NCBI GenBank assembly: GCA_903886485.1
Contig: CAISMH010000017.1
Coordinates: 310,001-374,000, forward strand
Length of the DNA stretch: 64,000 bases
Reading direction: 5' to 3'
Source of the DNA: an uncultured Burkholderiales bacterium
GTDB taxonomy: Bacteria > Pseudomonadota > Gammaproteobacteria > Burkholderiales > Burkholderiaceae_C
Position numbers and translations under genes: made by a program. The notes below the pieces were generated by a model. The model did no database searches and had not been told where the DNA came from. It saw only the letters and a list, made by a program, of their open reading frames with translations. Positions 8,937-17,684 of the stretch are shown in pieces; within the stretch, counting starts at the first letter, position 1, and the number at the start of each line of letters is the position of its first letter.

Positions 8937-10235
8937 ATGAGAGCCGCTTTGTGGTTTGTGGCGCTGTTTGGTGTGGCAGTGGCGTCGGCCTTGTTGGCGG
9001 GCGGTAACCCAAGCACAGTCACGGTGTTTTGGTCGCCTTACCGTGTGGACCTGTCACTCAATTTGGTGATGCTGTCGCTGGTGGTTTTGTTTGTCATGCT
9101 GCACTTGGCATGGCGCGCCATGTCGGCCTTGTTTGAATTGCCGCACCAAGCCCGCCGCTGGCGCTTGCAACAAAAGGAGCGTGCCATGCACGCCGCTTTG
9201 TTGGATGCCTTGTCTGAGTTGTGGAGCGGGCGCTATGTGCGTGCCGCCAAATCTGCCGAAAAGGCCTTGGCTTTGGAGCGCCTGTTGGCCTCCGTGCGCA
9301 CCGCCGACGATGCAGCGCCACGTCATGCGCATCAGTTGCGTGCTGTGTCCCATTTGGTGGCTGCTGAAAGTGCGCACGCTTTGCGTGACCACGCTGCGCG
9401 CGTGTCGCACCTGCATGCTGTGATGGACATGGGGCGTAACGCAGCCGATGAGGCCGTGGAGGAAACCCTAGAGGCCGCCTATTTGGCTGCAGCCCGTTGG
9501 GCCATGAGCGACCGCGATGCGCCCGAAGCCATGCGTTGGCTGGATGGTTTGCGCCACGGCGCCGCACGCCGCATGTTGGCTTTGCGCATGCGTCTCAAAG
9601 CGGCACGTTTGAACCAACAACACGCCTCCGCGCTGGACACCGCACGATTGCTGGCCAAACACGGCGCATTTTCAGAGGCTGCTGGTCAGAGTTTGTTGCG
9701 CGAATTGGCGGTGGCCAGCTTGAACGAAGCGCACGACAGTGTGCAGTTGCAACGTGCTTGGGATCGTTTGGAACCCAGCGAGCGCAACCAGCCTGATGTG
9801 GTGCTGCACGCTTCCCAAAGGATGCTCAAACTCAGCGGCGAAGCTGCGGCCGTGATGCCTTGGTTGACCCCGTTGTGGAACCGCATGGTGCAGCAACCCG
9901 AGAGTTGCTCCCCCGCCATCCGCGAACGCGTGGCTCAGACCTTGGCGCGTGCGTTGGTGCTGTTGCCTGCTGACCCCGATTGGTTGGCGAGTATTGACCG
10001 TGCTCGTCAAACCTACCCGCGATGGGTGGAGTTGCAGTATTTGGCAGGCATGGTGTGCTGGCACCACGCCTTGTGGGGCAAAGCCCAGCAGATGTTGGAG
10101 CAAGCGGCGCCACAACTCGCCCATGCCGACATGCAGCGCCAAGCATGGCGCACCTTGGCCCAATTGGCCGAGCAAAAAGAAGACACGGCACGTGCCCAGT
10201 TGTGCTGGAAGCGCGCGGCTGAAGTCGCCAAATAA
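8937..10235 (+). CDS. hemY: HemY-family protein, TPR-containing
   Basis: 432 residues from the ATG at 8937, one base after the hemX stop (TGAGATG). Two N-terminal membrane helices (about 4-21 and 41-60) flank a short loop with the family motif TVFWSPYRVDLSLNL. A long helical TPR-like cytosolic domain follows, rich in paired Ala/Leu helices and ending near LAQLAEQKEDTARAQLCWKRAA. This is the proteobacterial HemY of haem operons, not the unrelated Bacillus protoporphyrinogen oxidase. It ends the hemCDXY operon just ahead of a strong terminator. Confidence 0.9.
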   Translation: MRAALWFVALFGVAVASALLAGGNPSTVTVFWSPYRVDLSLNLVMLSLVVLFVMLHLAWRAMSALFELPHQARRWRLQQKERAMHAALLDALSELWSGRYVRAAKSAEKALALERLLASVRTADDAAPRHAHQLRAVSHLVAAESAHALRDHAARVSHLHAVMDMGRNAADEAVEETLEAAYLAAARWAMSDRDAPEAMRWLDGLRHGAARRMLALRMRLKAARLNQQHASALDTARLLAKHGAFSEAAGQSLLRELAVASLNEAHDSVQLQRAWDRLEPSERNQPDVVLHASQRMLKLSGEAAAVMPWLTPLWNRMVQQPESCSPAIRERVAQTLARALVLLPADPDWLASIDRARQTYPRWVELQYLAGMVCWHHALWGKAQQMLEQAAPQLAHADMQRQAWRTLAQLAEQKEDTARAQLCWKRAAEVAK

Positions 10236-10280
10236 AACCTGCGGAGTCAGCCCCATGCGTCGCATGGCGTTGCACAAACA

Positions 10281-10310
10281 AAAACGGCCTAGAGTGATCT
10301 AGGCCGTTTT
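10281..10310. terminator. Bidirectional intrinsic terminator between hemY and rne
   Basis: Perfect 13-bp inverted repeat: arms 10281-10293 and 10298-10310 around a 4-base loop (GTGA). The arms begin with AAAA and end with TTTT, so a U-tract forms on both strands. It sits between the convergent hemY and rne genes and can stop both transcripts. Confidence 0.9.
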
Positions 10311-10347
10311 GTTGGGTTCGCTCAACCCCTTGCGGGGGTGGTGAGAT

Positions 10348-13284
10348 TTACAGATCCTTGCGGGTCTCAACCAACACCAGTGGACCTTCGTCCAAGTTCA
10401 CCAACGGGGGGCGCTCGCGTGGCACATGCACAGGCTTGGGCTCGGCGGCGATGGCCGCTTGTACGGCAGCGATGCGTTCTGGATTGGAGTTGACCCATTC
10501 CAAACCGCTGCTTTGGGCCACGGCTTGCATGTCGGCCAAGGGCAGTGTGAAGGTTTGCACGCGAGGCATGCCCGCACGCGAAGGCGCTGCTGCGGGTGCC
10601 GCTGGCTGCGCTTCGTCACGCGGTGCTTGACGTGGGGCGCGGTCGTTGCGCTCTTGGCGCTCACCCCGTGGTTCGCGGGCTTCTTGTGGGGCTGGCTCGT
10701 GTGAAGCGTGGTCATGCGCTGCATGATCGTGCTCAGCAGATGGGCCGTGGTCGGCGTGTTCTGCGGAACCTTCTTCACGCGGTGCGCGGTCACCACGCTC
10801 GCGGCGGTCACGGCCATAGCGGTCGCGTGAACGGCGTTCACGACGCTCGCCACCGTTCTCGTCGGTTTGCGGGGCTTGGCCTTCTGCGCCAGCTGCGTTG
10901 TCGAGTGGCAAGGCTTCTGGGTTGCCGTTTTCGTCTAGGCGAGGGGCGCGTTCACGGCGGCCCTCGTTGCGTTCGCCACGTGGGCTGCGCTCGCGACGGC
11001 CTTGGCCTTCGCCACGTTCGGCACGGTCGCCGCGTTCAGCGCGAGGTTCGCGTTGGTCGTTGCCGCCTTCCGTGCTGTCGCCACGCTCTTCGCGGGCCAT
11101 GCGTTCGTTGCGTGCTTTCGCGCGCGCTTCGGCTTGGGCTTCGGGGGTGGCGTTGAGGTCGAGGGCCGCTTGGCCTTCGGCGTTGCGTGGTTCACCACGG
11201 CCACCGCGGTTGCGCTCTTGACGTGGGCCGCGGCCTTCGCTGCGACCGCCTTCACCGCGTTGTTCCAGATTGCGCTCGCCGCGCTCTGCACGTTCGCCGC
11301 GTGCTGGGCGTTCGCCACGGGCCTCAACGCCTTCGGCGTTGCGCTCGTTACGGCCTTCAGCGTTGCGTTCGTTGCGGCCCTGACCTTCAGGACGCTCACC
11401 GCGCTCGGCGCGGTCACCGCCACGGCCACCGCGACCACCACGGCCGCCTCGGCCATTGGCGCTGCGACCATCACGGCGCTCGCCGCGTTCGCTTGGCTTT
11501 TTATCACCCACGGCGGGCTTGGCTTCTTCTTTTGAGTCGCTGCTGAACAAGCCCGTGAACCAGCCCCACAAGCCGCCCGATTTGGCTTCGGGTGCTTTGG
11601 CTGCAGGCTTAGCGCCACGTGCGTGTGCAGGTGTCGCTGCCGTTTTGGCCGGTGCCGTAGGCTTGGGCTCATGCGCGGGTGCTGGTGCATCTGGCAACAC
11701 GCCTTTGATGACGGGCGTTTGCTTGTTGGTAGGCTCTTGCGAGCGGCGGGTCACGGCGGTGGGGTCTTCAAACTCCTCGGCCATTTTGTAGCTGGCTTCC
11801 ACGCGGTCAAGGCGGGGGTCGTCGTGCTTGAGACGCTCCAACTTGTAGTTGGGGGTTTCCAGTGTCTTGTTGGGCACGAGCAAGACGTTCAAGCGTTGTT
11901 GAATTTCGATCTTGGCAATCTCAGTGCGCTTCTCGTTCAACAAGAACGAGGCCACTTCCACCGGTACTTGGGCGTACACGGCGGCGGTGTTGTCCTTCAT
12001 GGACTCTTCTTGGATGATGCGCAAGATTTGCAGCGCCGAGCTCTCGGTGTCACGCACGTGGCCAGAGCCGCCGCAACGTGGGCAAGGAATGGAGGCGCCT
12101 TCGGAGAGCGCAGGGCGCAAGCGTTGGCGGCTCATTTCCATCAAGCCAAATTTGCTGATGTTGCCAAACTGCACGCGGGCGCGGTCGTGACGCAAGGCGT
12201 CGCGCAAGCGGTTTTCCACGTCGCGACGGTTGCGGCTTTCGTCCATGTCAATGAAGTCGATGACGATCAGGCCGCCCAAGTCGCGCAAGCGCATTTGGCG
12301 GGCCACTTCGTCGGCGGCTTCGAGGTTAGTGCGAGTGGCGGTTTCTTCGATGTCGCCGCCTTTGATGGCGCGGGCTGAGTTGACGTCCACCGACACCAAG
12401 GCTTCGGTGTGGTCAATCACAATCGCGCCGCCCGAGGGCAGGTTGACGGTGCGGGCATAGGCCGATTCGATTTGGTGTTCGATTTGGAAGCGGCTAAAGA
12501 GTGGGGTTTCGTCGCTGTAGCGCTTCACACGGGCGGCGTGCTCGGGCATGACGTGGGCCATGAACTGGTGCGCTTGCTCGTAGATGTCATCGGTGTCGAT
12601 GAGGATGTCACCGATGTCATGGTTGAAGTAGTCACGGATGGCGCGGATGACCAAGCTGGATTCTTGGTAAATCAAGAACGCGCCTTTGGCACCCTTGGCG
12701 CCGTCAATCGCTGTCCACAACTTGAGCAAGTAGTTCAAGTCCCATTGCAACTCAGGGGCGCTGCGGCCAATGCCCGCGGTGCGCGCGATGATGGACATGC
12801 CCTTGGGGTATTCCAATTGGTCCATCGCTTCTTTGAGTTCAGCGCGGTCGTCGCCCTCGATGCGGCGGCTGACGCCACCCCCACGTGGGTTGTTGGGCAT
12901 GAGCACCACATAGCGACCGGCCAAGCTGATGAAGGTGGTCAGGGCGGCGCCCTTGTTGCCACGTTCTTCTTTTTCCACTTGGACCAAGAGCTCTTGGCCT
13001 TCTTTGATGACGTCTTGGATGCGTGCTTGGCTGACCGACACGCCTTCCATGAAGTACTGTTTGGAGATTTCTTTGAACGGCAAGAAGCCGTGGCGGTCTT
13101 CGCCGTAGTCCACAAAGCAAGCTTCGAGCGAGGGCTCGACGCGGGTGACTACTGCCTTGTAGATGTTGCCTTTGCGCTGTTCGCGGCCTTCGATTTCAAT
13201 TTCATAGTCGAGCAGCTTTTGGCCGTCGACGATGGCCAGGCGGCGTTCTTCCGACTGGGTTGCATTAATGAGCATCCGTTTCAT
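10348..13284 (-). CDS. rne: Ribonuclease E
   Basis: 978-residue endoribonuclease and degradosome scaffold. The N-terminal catalytic half opens MKRMLINATQSEERRLAIVDG, with an S1 RNA-binding domain (about 35-120). The catalytic DNase I-like region has VSVDVNSARA near 297 and VIDFIDMDE near 340. The Zn-link CPRCGG at about 400 joins dimers. The C-terminal half (about 530-978) is disordered and of low complexity. It is dominated by RGE/RGD/RNERNAEG arginine-rich repeats and a His/Ala tract, as expected for RNA- and partner-binding arms, and ends with a conserved-looking LVNLDEGPLVLVETRKDL. It is preceded by a long gap, consistent with the long autoregulatory leader known for rne. Confidence 0.97.
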   Translation of the reverse strand: MKRMLINATQSEERRLAIVDGQKLLDYEIEIEGREQRKGNIYKAVVTRVEPSLEACFVDYGEDRHGFLPFKEISKQYFMEGVSVSQARIQDVIKEGQELLVQVEKEERGNKGAALTTFISLAGRYVVLMPNNPRGGGVSRRIEGDDRAELKEAMDQLEYPKGMSIIARTAGIGRSAPELQWDLNYLLKLWTAIDGAKGAKGAFLIYQESSLVIRAIRDYFNHDIGDILIDTDDIYEQAHQFMAHVMPEHAARVKRYSDETPLFSRFQIEHQIESAYARTVNLPSGGAIVIDHTEALVSVDVNSARAIKGGDIEETATRTNLEAADEVARQMRLRDLGGLIVIDFIDMDESRNRRDVENRLRDALRHDRARVQFGNISKFGLMEMSRQRLRPALSEGASIPCPRCGGSGHVRDTESSALQILRIIQEESMKDNTAAVYAQVPVEVASFLLNEKRTEIAKIEIQQRLNVLLVPNKTLETPNYKLERLKHDDPRLDRVEASYKMAEEFEDPTAVTRRSQEPTNKQTPVIKGVLPDAPAPAHEPKPTAPAKTAATPAHARGAKPAAKAPEAKSGGLWGWFTGLFSSDSKEEAKPAVGDKKPSERGERRDGRSANGRGGRGGRGGRGGDRAERGERPEGQGRNERNAEGRNERNAEGVEARGERPARGERAERGERNLEQRGEGGRSEGRGPRQERNRGGRGEPRNAEGQAALDLNATPEAQAEARAKARNERMAREERGDSTEGGNDQREPRAERGDRAERGEGQGRRERSPRGERNEGRRERAPRLDENGNPEALPLDNAAGAEGQAPQTDENGGERRERRSRDRYGRDRRERGDRAPREEGSAEHADHGPSAEHDHAAHDHASHEPAPQEAREPRGERQERNDRAPRQAPRDEAQPAAPAAAPSRAGMPRVQTFTLPLADMQAVAQSSGLEWVNSNPERIAAVQAAIAAEPKPVHVPRERPPLVNLDEGPLVLVETRKDL
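10740..11460 (-). repeat. Arginine/glycine-rich low-complexity repeats in the RNase E tail
   Basis: This part of rne encodes repeated RGER, RGDR, GGRGG and a tandem RNERNAEG pair, with near-identical nucleotide copies around 11330-11390. The high density of CGC/CGT codons makes long false open frames appear on both strands here. The repeats are likely RNA-binding arms and prone to length change by slippage. Confidence 0.8.
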
Positions 13285-13844
13285 GATGCGGTTCCTTCAC
13301 GTGTCAAATCATCACAGGCCCATGACGGGCCAACGATGCCTGAGGGACGTCAGAGAACGAAGGGAATTGCCGCTGAAACCGTGGCCGCCGCGTCGATCAA
13401 AAAATGATCAACGCAGGGGGTGGTGTGTGGGCGCGTGGATAAGGGCAAGAAGTCGCGGTTGTCCTGTTGTCGAGTGCGTGGCTTGATGAGCCGGTGCAGG
13501 GGAGACAGGGCTGGTCCAGCTGGCAAAGGTGCGACGCACAACGCTGCACACCATCGGTGGCAAAAGCCACTCTGTGCAGAGTTTCATCAACATCAACATT
13601 GCCACAACCATCGTTTTTGCTTCTCGCAGTGATCCGTCATGGAGACTTTTCAAAAAGAGCCTCCACAACTTGGGGTATTCCGTTTCAGTGTTTTCTGAGC
13701 GTCGGCTCAACTTTTGGGGCGAGTGCCACACCGTCTCTTGGGTACGGGGTCTGCGTCTCGGGCACAAAAGGGGCATCGACCTTACCGCGTTCGTCAGTAC
13801 ATGGTCTAATCTGTGTTAAATCAAGCACTTAGAGCAAAACGCTG
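13285..13844. other. 560-bp gap between divergent rne and rluC
   Basis: No convincing gene. A 96-codon open frame (13529-13819, + strand) has no family resemblance or ribosome-binding site and is not called. In E. coli rne has a long 5' leader that RNase E itself cleaves for autoregulation; the length here would fit such a leader on the minus strand. The rluC promoter should lie at the right-hand end. I could not fold the RNA, so no leader structure is claimed. Confidence 0.5.
13782..13810 (+). promoter_or_regulatory. Candidate sigma-70 promoter for rluC
   Basis: TTACCG at 13782-13787 and TCTAAT at 13805-13810 are separated by 17 bp, about 35 bp before the GTG start of rluC. The -35 match is weak and the -10 reasonable. 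This is a by-eye call only. Confidence 0.35.
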
Positions 13845-14858
13845 GTGAATCACATTATAGGGGCTTCGACCCCAACTCCCGCCCCCTCGGTAAAAACACT
13901 GACGGTCGACGAAGACTCGGCGGGGCAGCGCCTCGACAACTTTCTCATGCGCCACCTCAAGGGCGTGCCGAAAACCCACGTCTATCGCATCATTCGCTCC
14001 GGTGAGGTGCGGGTCAACAAAGGCCGTGCCTCGGCTGAGCAGCGCGTGGAGACGGGCGATTTGGTGCGTTTGCCGCCTGTGCGCATCTCGGCCCAAGTGC
14101 AGGTCAAGGCCGACGCGCCCGCGCCCGCCCGTGAATTTCCGGTGCTGATGGAAGACGAGGCCATGATGGCCATCGACAAGCCCGCAGGGGTGGCCGTGCA
14201 TGGGGGTAGCGGCGTGAGCTTTGGCGTGATTGAGCAATTGCGCCGCGCCCGTCCCGCTTTGACCCACTTAGAGCTGGTACACCGCTTGGACCGCGAAACC
14301 TCAGGTGTGCTGCTGGTGGCGAAGAAGCGCAGTGCGCTGAAACATTTGCAAGACCAGTTTCGTGACCGCGAAACGGGCAAAACCTATTTGGCCTTGGTCC
14401 TGGGCCTGTGGCCATCAAATAAGAAGGTGATTGATTCGCCCTTGATGAAATACACCATTCCAAACGGCGTGGGCGAGGGCGAGCGCCGCGTCAAAGTGGT
14501 GGACAAGGATGACCCCAACGGCATGCGCTCCATCACACTGGTGCGCGTGGCGCGCACGGTGGGGCCTTACACCTTGCTGGAGGTGACCATCAAGACAGGG
14601 CGTACCCACCAAATCCGTGTGCATTTGGCCAGTCAAGGCCACCCGATTGCGGGCGACGACAAATACGGTGACTTTGAACACAACAAACTTTTGCAAAAAA
14701 TGGGCCTCAAGCGCATGTTTTTGCATGCGTGGCAACTCAAGTTCCAGCACCCACAAAGTCACAGGCCGGTCAGCCTGCAAGCGCCGTTGCCGCCTGAGTT
14801 GAAAAACTTTGTGGACGGCATTCAGCCACCCATCATCCAACCGCATCTCGATGTATGA
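13845..14858 (+). CDS. rluC: 23S rRNA pseudouridine synthase RluC type
   Basis: 337 residues with a GTG start. An N-terminal S4 RNA-binding domain (about 28-80, with RLDNFLMRHLKGVPKTHVYR) precedes the pseudouridine synthase domain. The catalytic Asp149 lies in HRLDRETSG (147-155), and RTHQIRVHLASQGHPIAGD is the conserved late motif. RluC modifies U955, U2504 and U2580 of 23S rRNA in E. coli; RluD is the main alternative. The S4 domain plus adjacency to rne, as in E. coli where rluC is divergent from rne, supports RluC. The stop overlaps the next ATG by 4 bp. Confidence 0.92.
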   Translation: MNHIIGASTPTPAPSVKTLTVDEDSAGQRLDNFLMRHLKGVPKTHVYRIIRSGEVRVNKGRASAEQRVETGDLVRLPPVRISAQVQVKADAPAPAREFPVLMEDEAMMAIDKPAGVAVHGGSGVSFGVIEQLRRARPALTHLELVHRLDRETSGVLLVAKKRSALKHLQDQFRDRETGKTYLALVLGLWPSNKKVIDSPLMKYTIPNGVGEGERRVKVVDKDDPNGMRSITLVRVARTVGPYTLLEVTIKTGRTHQIRVHLASQGHPIAGDDKYGDFEHNKLLQKMGLKRMFLHAWQLKFQHPQSHRPVSLQAPLPPELKNFVDGIQPPIIQPHLDV

Positions 14859-15520
14859 CCACACGCCCGCGCCAGTTTGATTTGATTGCCTTTGATTGGG
14901 ACGGCACGCTGTTTGACTCCACACAAATCATTACCCGTTGCATTCAGGCTGCGGTGGTGGATGTGGGCGGAGCCAAGCCCACGGACGAGGCGGCCTCGTA
15001 TGTGATTGGCATGGCACTCATGCCGGCGCTGGCGCATGCCGCGCCCGATGTGCCACAAGACAAATACCCGTTGTTGGGTGAGCGCTACCGCTTTCACTAC
15101 ATGAAGCATGCGAATGACATTGCCTTGTTTGACGGCGTCTTACCTTTGTTGGCCGCCTTGCGTGAGCGCCACCATTGGTTGGCTGTGGCCACGGGCAAAA
15201 GCCGCCGTGGTTTGGACGAAGCCCTGCACACCAGTGAACTCCAAGGGGTGTTCGATGGCTCGCGCACAGCGGATGAAACCGCAGGCAAGCCCCATCCCCG
15301 CATGCTGCATGAGCTGATGCGCGAGTTTGGTGTTGCGCCTGAGCGAACCTTGATGATTGGTGACACCACGCACGACCTGCAAATGGCGGTGAACGCGGGC
15401 TGCGCCAGTGTGGGGGTGAGCTATGGCGCGCACGACCACGGTCAGTTTGAGCCCTTGAATCCACGCTTTGTTGCCCACTCGGTGGCAGCGTTGCATGACT
15501 GGTTGTTAGCCAACGGGTGA
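14855..15520 (+). CDS. HAD-family phosphatase (phosphoglycolate phosphatase-like)
   Basis: 221 residues. Motif I DWDGTLFDS holds the nucleophile Asp14 and Asp16. A helical cap domain follows, then the motif II region AVATGKSRRGLDEAL, motif III Lys in GKPHPRML, and motif IV IGDTTHDLQMAVNAG. Closest by eye to Gph-like hydrolases often found after rluC in Proteobacteria. The substrate is not determined. Coupled by ATGA overlap to rluC and by TGATG to the Rieske gene. Confidence 0.87.
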   Translation: MTTRPRQFDLIAFDWDGTLFDSTQIITRCIQAAVVDVGGAKPTDEAASYVIGMALMPALAHAAPDVPQDKYPLLGERYRFHYMKHANDIALFDGVLPLLAALRERHHWLAVATGKSRRGLDEALHTSELQGVFDGSRTADETAGKPHPRMLHELMREFGVAPERTLMIGDTTHDLQMAVNAGCASVGVSYGAHDHGQFEPLNPRFVAHSVAALHDWLLANG

Positions 15521-15909
15521 TGGCCATGTCTGACGCTGATATTCAAATCAAACCCTTGTGCCAGAGTGCTGACTTGGTCGAAGGTGGCCGCGCGGTGCCG
15601 TTTGATGTGGTGTACGCAGGCCAAACTTGCCGCGCGTTTGCCATTCGATTTGAAGGCCAGCCGCACGCCTACCTCAACCGCTGCACCCATGTGGCGATGG
15701 AGATGGACTTTCAGCCCGACCAGTTTTTTGATGCCAGCGGCCGGTGGCTGCTGTGCGCCACGCATGGCGCCGAGTACGCGCCTGACTCAGGCGAGTGCGC
15801 CGGTGGGCCGTGCCGAGGCGGGCTGGTCAAGGTGGTGTTGTCTGAGCGCGATGGCGTGGTCCACTGGCATACTGCGTACAACTTGAAACCTTTTGAATTT
15901 TTAGATTAA
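15520..15909 (+). CDS. Rieske [2Fe-2S] domain protein
   Basis: About 129 residues from the ATG at 15520, which overlaps the preceding TGA; a GTG at 15517 and an ATG at 15526 are in-frame alternatives. The cluster-binding pairs are Cys-Thr-His in LNRCTHVAME and Cys-x2-His in LLCATHGAEY, with CAGGPCRGGLVKV following, the pattern of ferredoxin-type Rieske proteins. There is no membrane anchor or oxygenase domain, so it is probably a small soluble electron carrier. Third gene of the rluC operon; its partner oxidoreductase is not visible. Confidence 0.88.
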   Translation: MAMSDADIQIKPLCQSADLVEGGRAVPFDVVYAGQTCRAFAIRFEGQPHAYLNRCTHVAMEMDFQPDQFFDASGRWLLCATHGAEYAPDSGECAGGPCRGGLVKVVLSERDGVVHWHTAYNLKPFEFLD

Positions 15910-15932
15910 CTTTTGATAGAAAAGATATTGCG

Positions 15933-16904
15933 ATGTCTGAACCTCATTTGCCGCCCTCTGAGACCCCCAGCCACAAAACGGTGTGGGAGCGTGACACTTT
16001 GGAGCGCCTGGCGTTCGCGACTTTGGCTGAGCAGCGCGCCAGTCGTCGCTGGCGCATCTTTTTTCGCATGGCGTGGTTTGCTCTGGCAGTTGTTTTGCTG
16101 TGGACTGGCATTCACAAAGGTGGCGTGGGTGGTTCAAGCCCAAGTCAGCCGCACACGGCGGTCGTGGCCATCAAAGGTGAAATTGCCGATGGTGCAGATG
16201 CCAGCGCGGAGTGGGTGGTCACGGCTTTGCGTGCAGCGTTTGAAGACGAGGGTTCGCAAGCCATCGTGTTGCAAATCAATTCGCCCGGCGGCAGCCCCGT
16301 GCAAGCGGGCATCATCAACGATGAAATCCGCCGCTTGAAAGAAAAGCACAAAAAACCCGTGTATGCGGTGGTGGAGGAGTCGTGTGCTTCGGCAGCTTAT
16401 TACATCGCTGTGGCGGCAGATGAGATTTATGTAGACAAAGCCAGCATCGTGGGCAGCATTGGTGTGCTGATGGACGGTTTTGGCTTCACTGGTTTGATGG
16501 ACAAACTCGGTGTGGAGCGCCGTTTGATGACGGCTGGTGTGAACAAAGGTTTCTTAGACCCGTTCAGCCCACAAACCAAACCTCAGCGTGCGCATGCTCA
16601 AACTTTGTTGGATCAGATTCATCGGCAATTCATCCAAGTCGTTCGCGATGGTCGCGGGAATCGCTTGAAAGAAACCCCAGAACTGTTCAGCGGCCTGTTT
16701 TGGAGCGGTGAGCAAGCCGTGGAATTAGGCCTCGCCGATGGTTTGGGTAACTTGGACTATGTGGCCCGTGAAATCGTGAAAGCGGAAGACATCATCGACT
16801 ACACCCGCCACGACAACGTGGCCGAGCGTTTGGCCAAACGCTTTGGTGCTGCGATTGGAGAAGGCGCAGTGCATGCGCTGCAAACCATGCCTGCGGTGCG
16901 CTGA
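15933..16904 (+). CDS. sppA: Signal peptide peptidase, S49 family (short SppA)
   Basis: 323 residues with a single N-terminal membrane helix (about 45-60). The S49 domain carries the predicted catalytic Ser153 in ESCASAAYYIA and Lys205 in AGVNKGFLDPF, a Ser-Lys dyad. LQINSPGGSPVQAG (113-126) is the family's conserved loop. It degrades cleaved signal peptides or other membrane peptides. The length matches the single-domain SppA rather than the 600-residue double-domain form. 23 bp after the Rieske gene and probably cotranscribed from rluC. It converges on the methyltransferase gene. Confidence 0.92.
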   Translation: MSEPHLPPSETPSHKTVWERDTLERLAFATLAEQRASRRWRIFFRMAWFALAVVLLWTGIHKGGVGGSSPSQPHTAVVAIKGEIADGADASAEWVVTALRAAFEDEGSQAIVLQINSPGGSPVQAGIINDEIRRLKEKHKKPVYAVVEESCASAAYYIAVAADEIYVDKASIVGSIGVLMDGFGFTGLMDKLGVERRLMTAGVNKGFLDPFSPQTKPQRAHAQTLLDQIHRQFIQVVRDGRGNRLKETPELFSGLFWSGEQAVELGLADGLGNLDYVAREIVKAEDIIDYTRHDNVAERLAKRFGAAIGEGAVHALQTMPAVR

Positions 16905-16916
16905 CACGTCAGCGGC

Positions 16917-17684
16917 TTATTTGCCAATCAAAAACACAGTCGGCTCGCCTGAAATTTGAGCCTTGCCTGCACTGCGCCAAGCTTGCACGGTTTTGCACTG
17001 CACTTGCATGCTGGCCATGGTCAAGCCGCAGGCGCGGGCCAAGCGGGTGTTGCCTTGCAGGCCGTTGACCAGTGCGTCCCACAAGGCTTGGTTGCGGTAA
17101 GGCGTTTCGATGAACAGTTGGGTTTGGCCGTGTTTCGCGGCTAGGTTTTCTAGCTCACGCAAGCGCTGGGTGCGGGCGGCGCCGTCTTGCGGCAAGTAGC
17201 CCACAAACGCAAAATTTTGACCGTTCAACCCACTGGCTGCTAAGGCCAGCAGCAGCGACACGGGGCCCACCAAGGGCACCACGCGAACCCCCAACTCATG
17301 GGCCGCACGCACCACCGATGAGCCAGGGTCTGCCACCGCAGGCATGCCGGCTTCACTGACCAAGCCCACATCGTGGCCTGCCAAGGCGGCTTTGAGTAAG
17401 GGCTTGGCATCAAATTCGCCCGTGTGGTCACCTTTTTTGTGCACCTCGCGGGGCAACTCGGTGATGGTGTTTTCTTGGATGGATTGGGCCAGAGGCACAT
17501 GGGCGTCCACGCGTTTCAAAAAGGCACGGGTGCTTTTGGCGTTTTCGGTGATCCAGTGCGTCACGCCAGCCGCCACGCGCAAGGTCTCTTGCGGGAGCAC
17601 GTCGGTGATGGGGGCTTGGGTGTCGCAGCCAAAGTCGAGTGGTGTGGGCACCAAATAGAGCGTGCCTTTGCTTGCGTTGCTCAT
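16917..17684 (-). CDS. SAM-dependent methyltransferase, RsmI-like (tetrapyrrole methylase fold)
   Basis: 255 residues. It has the tetrapyrrole-methylase/RsmI signature SEAGMPAVADPGSSVVRAAHE and the start GTLYLVPTPLDFG, where RsmI usually has G.LYVVATPIGN. The sequence is shorter and more divergent than true RsmI, which methylates C1402 of 16S rRNA, so I treat it as an RsmI paralog of unknown substrate; many Burkholderiales encode both. The stop is 9 bp from convergent sppA, and its start overlaps the maf stop by 4 bp. Confidence 0.82.
   Translation of the reverse strand: MSNASKGTLYLVPTPLDFGCDTQAPITDVLPQETLRVAAGVTHWITENAKSTRAFLKRVDAHVPLAQSIQENTITELPREVHKKGDHTGEFDAKPLLKAALAGHDVGLVSEAGMPAVADPGSSVVRAAHELGVRVVPLVGPVSLLLALAASGLNGQNFAFVGYLPQDGAARTQRLRELENLAAKHGQTQLFIETPYRNQALWDALVNGLQGNTRLARACGLTMASMQVQCKTVQAWRSAGKAQISGEPTVFLIGK

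Noticed and set aside
12409..13407. Open frame of 332 codons on the plus strand
   Set aside because: Antisense to the conserved catalytic half of rne; no family resemblance.
13529..13819. 96-codon open frame in the rne-rluC gap
   Set aside because: No ribosome-binding site, no family resemblance, and a position expected for leader and promoter DNA.
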